NCBI GenBank assembly: GCA_937996585.1
Contig: CALKUW010000149.1
Span: 1-10,750 of the forward strand
Direction: 5' to 3'
Source of the DNA: an uncultured Flavobacteriales bacterium
Lineage (GTDB): Bacteria > Bacteroidota > Bacteroidia > Flavobacteriales_D > Sanyastnellaceae
Length of the DNA stretch: 10,750 nt
The first letter of the stretch is position 1. Every line of letters begins with the position of its first letter. The position numbers were made by a program, and so were the translations under genes. Positions 7,550-10,750 of the stretch are shown here, in pieces. Under the pieces are notes generated by a model that worked only from the letters and a program-made list of their open reading frames with translations, was not told where the DNA came from and searched no databases.

Positions 7550-9052
7550 TCAGTTGAGCATGGCCGCCCCGGTCAGCCCTCCGTTTTCGGAAGGGGTGGG
7601 GCCATCGTAACCGAACAGGCGGTTGCGCTTGATGATGCGGTCGACCTCGGAGGGCACCATGTCCTCCCATCCACCTTCGCCATCCCGGATCATGCGGAGT
7701 ACCTCAACGCTGAAAATGTCCAGCAGGGACAGGTCTTCGAGCTGAATGTCCGTGATGCGCTTGTTGAAGAGGAGGTAGTCGTAGAGCGGCTTGATCCGCG
7801 GGTGGATGGGCGCATTGTCGGTGCGGATCAGCACGTCATTCTCCGCATCGTGCCAGGGATAGGCATAGACCTTGAGGTCGCGGCTGAACATGATGCCGAA
7901 GGCCTCGAGGATGCCACCATTGAGGTCGCGGTAATAGCGCTCATTGAACAGGTCCATCATCGCGTTGCCGCCCATGATGACGCCCATGCGCCGCTTGGTG
8001 TAGCGCGAGAAGTATTCGATGAGCTTGTAATACTCCTGGTAGTTCGAGATGAGCACGGTGTGCCCCAGCGAGCAGAGGATATCCGCCCGGTCCAGGAAGT
8101 CCTTCTCGTCGATGTCGCCCTCGGACTTGAGGTTGTTGAGCGTGATCTCGAACAAAAGCTGTATGCGGTCCTGTTCGACCCGGTTCTCCTCACGGAAAAG
8201 GGCGAGGCCGCGTTCCATCATGTCGAGGTTGACCTTGGTGACGGGGCGGAAGCTGCCGCGAATGGCAAGGATGTTCTTCTTGTAGAGTACGTCCGCGGCT
8301 TGCAGGTTGCGGCCGTCGGGGCTGAAGATGACCGCGTCAGTCATGCCGTGCTTGACGAGCTGCAGCGAGAGCAGACGATTGTCGACACCGGCGAAGTCGG
8401 GACCGTTCATCTGGATCGTGTCGATCTCGATGCGGTCCTTGTCCAGTTCGTCGTAGAGGCTCAACAGCAAATCGTTGGGCTGCTTGTAGAGGAAGTGGCA
8501 GCCGTAGATGAGGTTGACCCCGAGTATGCCGATGGTGGCGTGCTGCAGCAGTGCGTCGGGCTCGTGGAAACGCGCGTGGAGGACGACCGTATTCGGCTTC
8601 TTGTTTGGCCCGGTCTGGAAACGCATGCCGAACCAACCGTGCCCTTCGATCGTCTTGTGGTAGTTGATGGTGGCCACCGTATTGGCGAAGGCGAAGTACC
8701 GCTTGGTCGGATGCTGTTCGCGCGAAAGCCGCTCCTCGCAGAGGGCGTACTCGTGGTCGAGCATCTTCTGCACCCGCGCCTCGCACACATAGCGCCCCGA
8801 AGGCTCCACCCCGTAGATGGCGTCGCTGAAGTCCTTGTCGTAGGCGCTGATGGTCTTGGCGATGGTGCCGCTGGCCCCGCCGGCCCGGAAGAAGTGGCGC
8901 ACCACTTCCTGTCCAGCCCCGATTTCGGCAAAGGTGCCGTAGAGGTCGTGGTTCATGTTGATCCGGAGGGCCTTCTGCTTGGCCGAGAGGACGACACGGT
9001 TGGATTCCACGGTTCGGACGTTGAGGGTGTTACTCCCTGCAAAGGTACCCAC
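7550..9052 (-). CDS. conserved Bacteroidota-type protein of unknown function, about 500 residues
   Basis: This is a 500-residue protein with no signal peptide and no obvious membrane segment, so it is probably cytoplasmic. I recognise the sequence type from Bacteroidota genomes but cannot give a function. The most conserved-looking block is residues 43-81 (EIGAGQEVVRHFF, then RAGGASGTIAKT, then AYDKDFSDAIYG). Later blocks are GILGVNLIYG (175-184), SLQLVKHGMTDAVIF (229-243), RGSFRPVTKVN (265-275) and the region around SNYQEYYKLIEYF (336-348). From memory, relatives carry names such as nicotinate-nucleotide adenylyltransferase or TonB-dependent receptor. Neither fits: there is no GxFxPxHxGH nucleotidyltransferase motif, no TonB plug and no beta-barrel. 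The GTG at 9052 is the only in-frame start before an upstream stop, but a promoter-like box inside the ORF favours the GTG at 9010 (residue 15). It is convergent with rpoC and divergent from the hydrolase gene. Confidence 0.85.
   Translation of the reverse strand: MGTFAGSNTLNVRTVESNRVVLSAKQKALRINMNHDLYGTFAEIGAGQEVVRHFFRAGGASGTIAKTISAYDKDFSDAIYGVEPSGRYVCEARVQKMLDHEYALCEERLSREQHPTKRYFAFANTVATINYHKTIEGHGWFGMRFQTGPNKKPNTVVLHARFHEPDALLQHATIGILGVNLIYGCHFLYKQPNDLLLSLYDELDKDRIEIDTIQMNGPDFAGVDNRLLSLQLVKHGMTDAVIFSPDGRNLQAADVLYKKNILAIRGSFRPVTKVNLDMMERGLALFREENRVEQDRIQLLFEITLNNLKSEGDIDEKDFLDRADILCSLGHTVLISNYQEYYKLIEYFSRYTKRRMGVIMGGNAMMDLFNERYYRDLNGGILEAFGIMFSRDLKVYAYPWHDAENDVLIRTDNAPIHPRIKPLYDYLLFNKRITDIQLEDLSLLDIFSVEVLRMIRDGEGGWEDMVPSEVDRIIKRNRLFGYDGPTPSENGGLTGAAMLN
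9040..9047 (-). promoter_or_regulatory. candidate Bacteroidota -7 promoter element for the minus-strand gene
   Basis: The minus strand reads TACCTTTG, an exact match to the TAnnTTTG -7 consensus of the Bacteroidota housekeeping sigma factor. Transcription would start near 9033-9036. That lies inside the longest version of the ORF and about 25 nt before the in-frame GTG at 9010. No clear TTG -33 element is present at the expected distance. Confidence 0.5.
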
Positions 9053-9078
9053 CCGCGGTGGGAACCCCGGAAGCCGGG
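9048..9078. repeat. two tandem short inverted repeats between divergent promoters
   Basis: The first repeat is CCCACC (9048-9053), loop CGC, GGTGGG (9057-9062), a perfect 6-bp stem. The second is CCCGG (9066-9070), loop AAG, CCGGG (9074-9078), a perfect 5-bp stem. Together they fill most of the gap between the two facing-away -7 boxes. They could be operator half-sites for a shared regulator. They are short and GC-rich, so chance is a real alternative. Confidence 0.35.
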
Positions 9079-9083
9079 CGGAT

Positions 9084-9091
9084 TAACTTTG
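9084..9091 (+). promoter_or_regulatory. candidate Bacteroidota -7 promoter element for the hydrolase operon
   Basis: The plus strand reads TAACTTTG, an exact TAnnTTTG match ending 5 nt before the ATG at 9097. With usual spacing, the transcription start would fall at about 9096-9098, on the start codon, giving a leaderless or nearly leaderless mRNA. No convincing TTG -33 element is seen upstream. Confidence 0.5.
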
Positions 9092-9096
9092 TCCAT

Positions 9097-9888
9097 ATGG
9101 GCGTTCACCTCACCTTGCTCGGCACCGGAACCTCACAGGGTGTCCCGGTCATTGCCTGCGATTGCGCGGTGTGCACGTCCGCCGATCCGCGGGACAACCG
9201 AACCCGGTCGAGCGCCCTGTTCGAGGTGGACGGAGAGCACGCCCCGGAGGGCCCGCGCACCTTCGTCATCGATACGGGACCGGACTTCCGTCAGCAAATG
9301 CTGCGGAACGAGGTAAAATCCCTCGATGCCGTCCTGTTCACCCATGAGCACAAGGACCACGTGGCCGGGCTCGACGACATCCGCGCCTTCAACTTCCGGC
9401 AGAAGCGGGACATGGACGTCTACGCCGTGCCCCGCGTACAGGAGGCGCTCCGTCGGGAGTTCAAATACGTCTTCGACCCCCATCCTTACCCGGGCATTCC
9501 CAAGGTGCAACTGCACGATCTGGACGGGGATCCGCTCCACATTGCCGGTGTGGAAGTGGTGCCGCTGCCCGTCATCCACTACAAGTTGCCGGTGCTTGGA
9601 TTCCGCATCGGGCCCGTGGCGTACATCACCGATGCCAACGCCTTCGCGCCCGAGACGTGGGACCGCCTGGAGGGGGTCAAGGTGTTGGTGATCAATGCGC
9701 TGCGCAAGGAGTCCCACCTCAGTCATTTCACGTTGGACGAAGCCCTCGAGGTCATCGAACGGGTGGGGCCGGACGAAGCCTATCTGACCCACATCAGCCA
9801 CTTGCTCGGCAAACACCGGGACGTGGCACCGGACCTTCCCCGAGGCGTATACCTCGGAGAGGATGGCCTCCGCATTTCGCTTCCATGA
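9097..9888 (+). CDS. PhnP-like MBL-fold metal-dependent hydrolase
   Basis: This is a 263-residue metallo-beta-lactamase-fold hydrolase of the PhnP-like phosphodiesterase type, probably cytoplasmic. The N-terminus has LLGTGTSQGVPV and a CxCxxC cluster (Cys21, Cys23, Cys26) like the structural zinc site of E. coli PhnP. The metal-binding motif HEHKDH is His83, His85, Asp87 and His88. Further likely ligands are His161 (VIHYKLPV), Asp179 (YITDAN), His210 (LSHFTLDEA) and His232/His235 (LTHISHLLGKH). The metal-binding set looks complete. I chose the ATG at 9097 because the fold starts directly after it. The in-frame GTG at 9058 would add 13 atypical residues and lies upstream of the candidate promoter. 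The stop codon overlaps the next start (ATGA). No phosphonate genes are nearby, so the E. coli substrate should not be assumed and the natural substrate is unknown. Confidence 0.92.
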   Translation: MGVHLTLLGTGTSQGVPVIACDCAVCTSADPRDNRTRSSALFEVDGEHAPEGPRTFVIDTGPDFRQQMLRNEVKSLDAVLFTHEHKDHVAGLDDIRAFNFRQKRDMDVYAVPRVQEALRREFKYVFDPHPYPGIPKVQLHDLDGDPLHIAGVEVVPLPVIHYKLPVLGFRIGPVAYITDANAFAPETWDRLEGVKVLVINALRKESHLSHFTLDEALEVIERVGPDEAYLTHISHLLGKHRDVAPDLPRGVYLGEDGLRISLP

Positions 9889-10750
9889 CCCGACTGCTCC
9901 ATATCCTCTTCGTCGGTCCCCTCGGACGGCTGCCGTATGGGATGCTCTATCCCATCGCGGACCTGCTCGCCACCCTTCTGTGGTGGTCCGGCTACCGGAA
10001 GAAGGTGGTGCTGGCCAACCTCGAGCGGGTATTCCCCGAAAAGACGGAGGGCGAGCGGAGGCGCATCGCCCGGGACTTCTTCACCCACCTCGCCGAGGTG
10101 CTCGTGGAGTCCATCAAGCTGTTCCGGGCGGACCGGGCGGACCTGGCGAAGCGGTTCCACCACGTCAACCCGGAGGTGTTGGCTCCGTATGCGGACAAGC
10201 CCCCGGGCGTCCTGCTGTCCTGCGGCCATTACGGCAACTGGGAGCGCTATGCCGTGACGACGGGGGATGCATTGCCCTTGCCTTTCATGGGGGTGTACAA
10301 GCGCCTTTCCAACGCGTTCTACGACGACCTCATCTACCGCACGCGCAGCCAGTTCGGGACGGAGCTCGTGGAGATGAAGCAGGTCTCGGCATGGATGGTC
10401 GATACGGTGGGCCGGGCCAAGGCGGTGACGCTCGCCGTGGACCAGCGCCCGCTGGATCCGAAGAAGGCCTGGTGGATGGAGTGGATGGGGGTGGAGACGG
10501 CCATGCACTTCGGGCTCGAGGCCTTCGCCCGGAAGTTCGACATGCCCGTGGTCTTCTTTGGATTGAGGAAGGCGGAGGGCAAGCCGCGTGGACATTGGGA
10601 AGTCCACTACGAGCTCATCACCGACACGCCGAAGGCGTGGCCCAAGGGCGCCCTGCTCAAGGCGACCTATGACCGCTTGGAAGCCCAGATCCGACGAGAT
10701 CCGGCCCATTGGCTGTGGTCGCACACGCGCTGGAAGCACGCCCGCCCCGA
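9885..10750 (+). CDS. HtrB/LpxL-type lipid A (lysophospholipid-family) acyltransferase, 3' end cut by the window edge
   Basis: This is a membrane-associated acyltransferase that adds secondary acyl chains to lipid A precursors in outer-membrane biosynthesis. The frame starts at ATG 9885, overlapping the hydrolase stop by ATGA, and stays open for 288 codons to the right edge. A hydrophobic N-terminus (residues 4-37, ending TLLWWSGY) could be a membrane anchor. NLERVFPE (45-52) matches the usual N-terminal motif. The catalytic HxxxxE is GHYGNWE, with His115 and Glu120. VDQRPLDP and the later GLEAFARKFDMPVVFFG follow the family order. HWLWSHTRWK near the edge is the typical C-terminal motif, so probably only a few residues are missing. 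The family is clear. Whether it acts as LpxL, LpxM or another acyltransferase cannot be told. The ATGA overlap suggests translational coupling with the hydrolase. Confidence 0.9.
   Translation, partial: MTRLLHILFVGPLGRLPYGMLYPIADLLATLLWWSGYRKKVVLANLERVFPEKTEGERRRIARDFFTHLAEVLVESIKLFRADRADLAKRFHHVNPEVLAPYADKPPGVLLSCGHYGNWERYAVTTGDALPLPFMGVYKRLSNAFYDDLIYRTRSQFGTELVEMKQVSAWMVDTVGRAKAVTLAVDQRPLDPKKAWWMEWMGVETAMHFGLEAFARKFDMPVVFFGLRKAEGKPRGHWEVHYELITDTPKAWPKGALLKATYDRLEAQIRRDPAHWLWSHTRWKHARP

Noticed and set aside
7550..9052. Calling the minus-strand gene NadD or a TonB-dependent receptor
   Set aside because: The nucleotidyltransferase GxFxPxHxGH motif, signal peptide, TonB box and beta-barrel pattern are all absent.
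7544..9316. A 590-codon plus-strand frame over the unknown minus-strand gene
   Set aside because: It is in antisense register with the 500-residue gene, which has the more natural composition and conserved blocks, and it runs into the hydrolase gene in a wrong frame.
9780..10739. A 319-codon minus-strand frame and a 269-codon plus-strand frame (9863-10672) near the right edge
   Set aside because: Both are shadows of the acyltransferase, whose true frame (9885 onward) has no stop before the window ends. That frame carries the GHYGNWE motif and the C-terminal WLWSHTRWK motif.
1..10750. A mobile element, CRISPR array, defence island or novel multi-gene system
   Set aside because: There are no direct repeats with spacers, no transposase, integrase or phage motifs, no tRNA and no compositional break. 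The gene content is housekeeping plus one uncharacterised gene.

Overview
The window is ordinary chromosomal DNA from a high-GC member of the Bacteroidota. The evidence is threefold. RpoB and RpoC read like Bacteroidota orthologues, for example in the shared RpoC N-terminus and in a large insert in the RpoC trigger loop. Both candidate promoters match the Bacteroidota -7 consensus TAnnTTTG. Gene starts lack strong Shine-Dalgarno sequences. The GC content is unusual for the phylum, and codons UUA and CUA never occur in the genes seen. An uncultured high-GC Flavobacteriales-type lineage is plausible, but that placement is inference.

Layout. Positions 2-3082 hold the 3' four fifths of rpoB, which runs off the left edge. 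After a 38-nt gap comes a complete rpoC (3121-7419). Together they encode the two catalytic subunits of RNA polymerase. The rpoBC unit ends at a strong hairpin terminator with a perfect 13-bp stem (7462-7491). On the other side, a convergent minus-strand gene (7550-9052) encodes a 500-residue soluble protein whose function I do not know. A short divergent promoter region (about 9010-9097) separates it from a plus-strand pair. The pair is a PhnP-like metallo-beta-lactamase-fold hydrolase (9097-9888) and, overlapping it by ATGA, an HtrB/LpxL-type lipid A acyltransferase (9885 to the right edge, open).

How the genes work together: rpoB and rpoC form one transcription unit. The hydrolase and acyltransferase look translationally coupled and may be co-transcribed from a promoter so close to the first ATG that the mRNA could be leaderless. 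I see no functional link between the two halves. No RNA genes, CRISPR arrays, insertion sequences, phage genes or defence systems are visible, and I found no convincing undescribed system. The best leads are the uncharacterised 500-residue protein, the compact divergent promoter region with two tandem inverted repeats, and a Pro-to-Thr change at a conserved position of RpoB.
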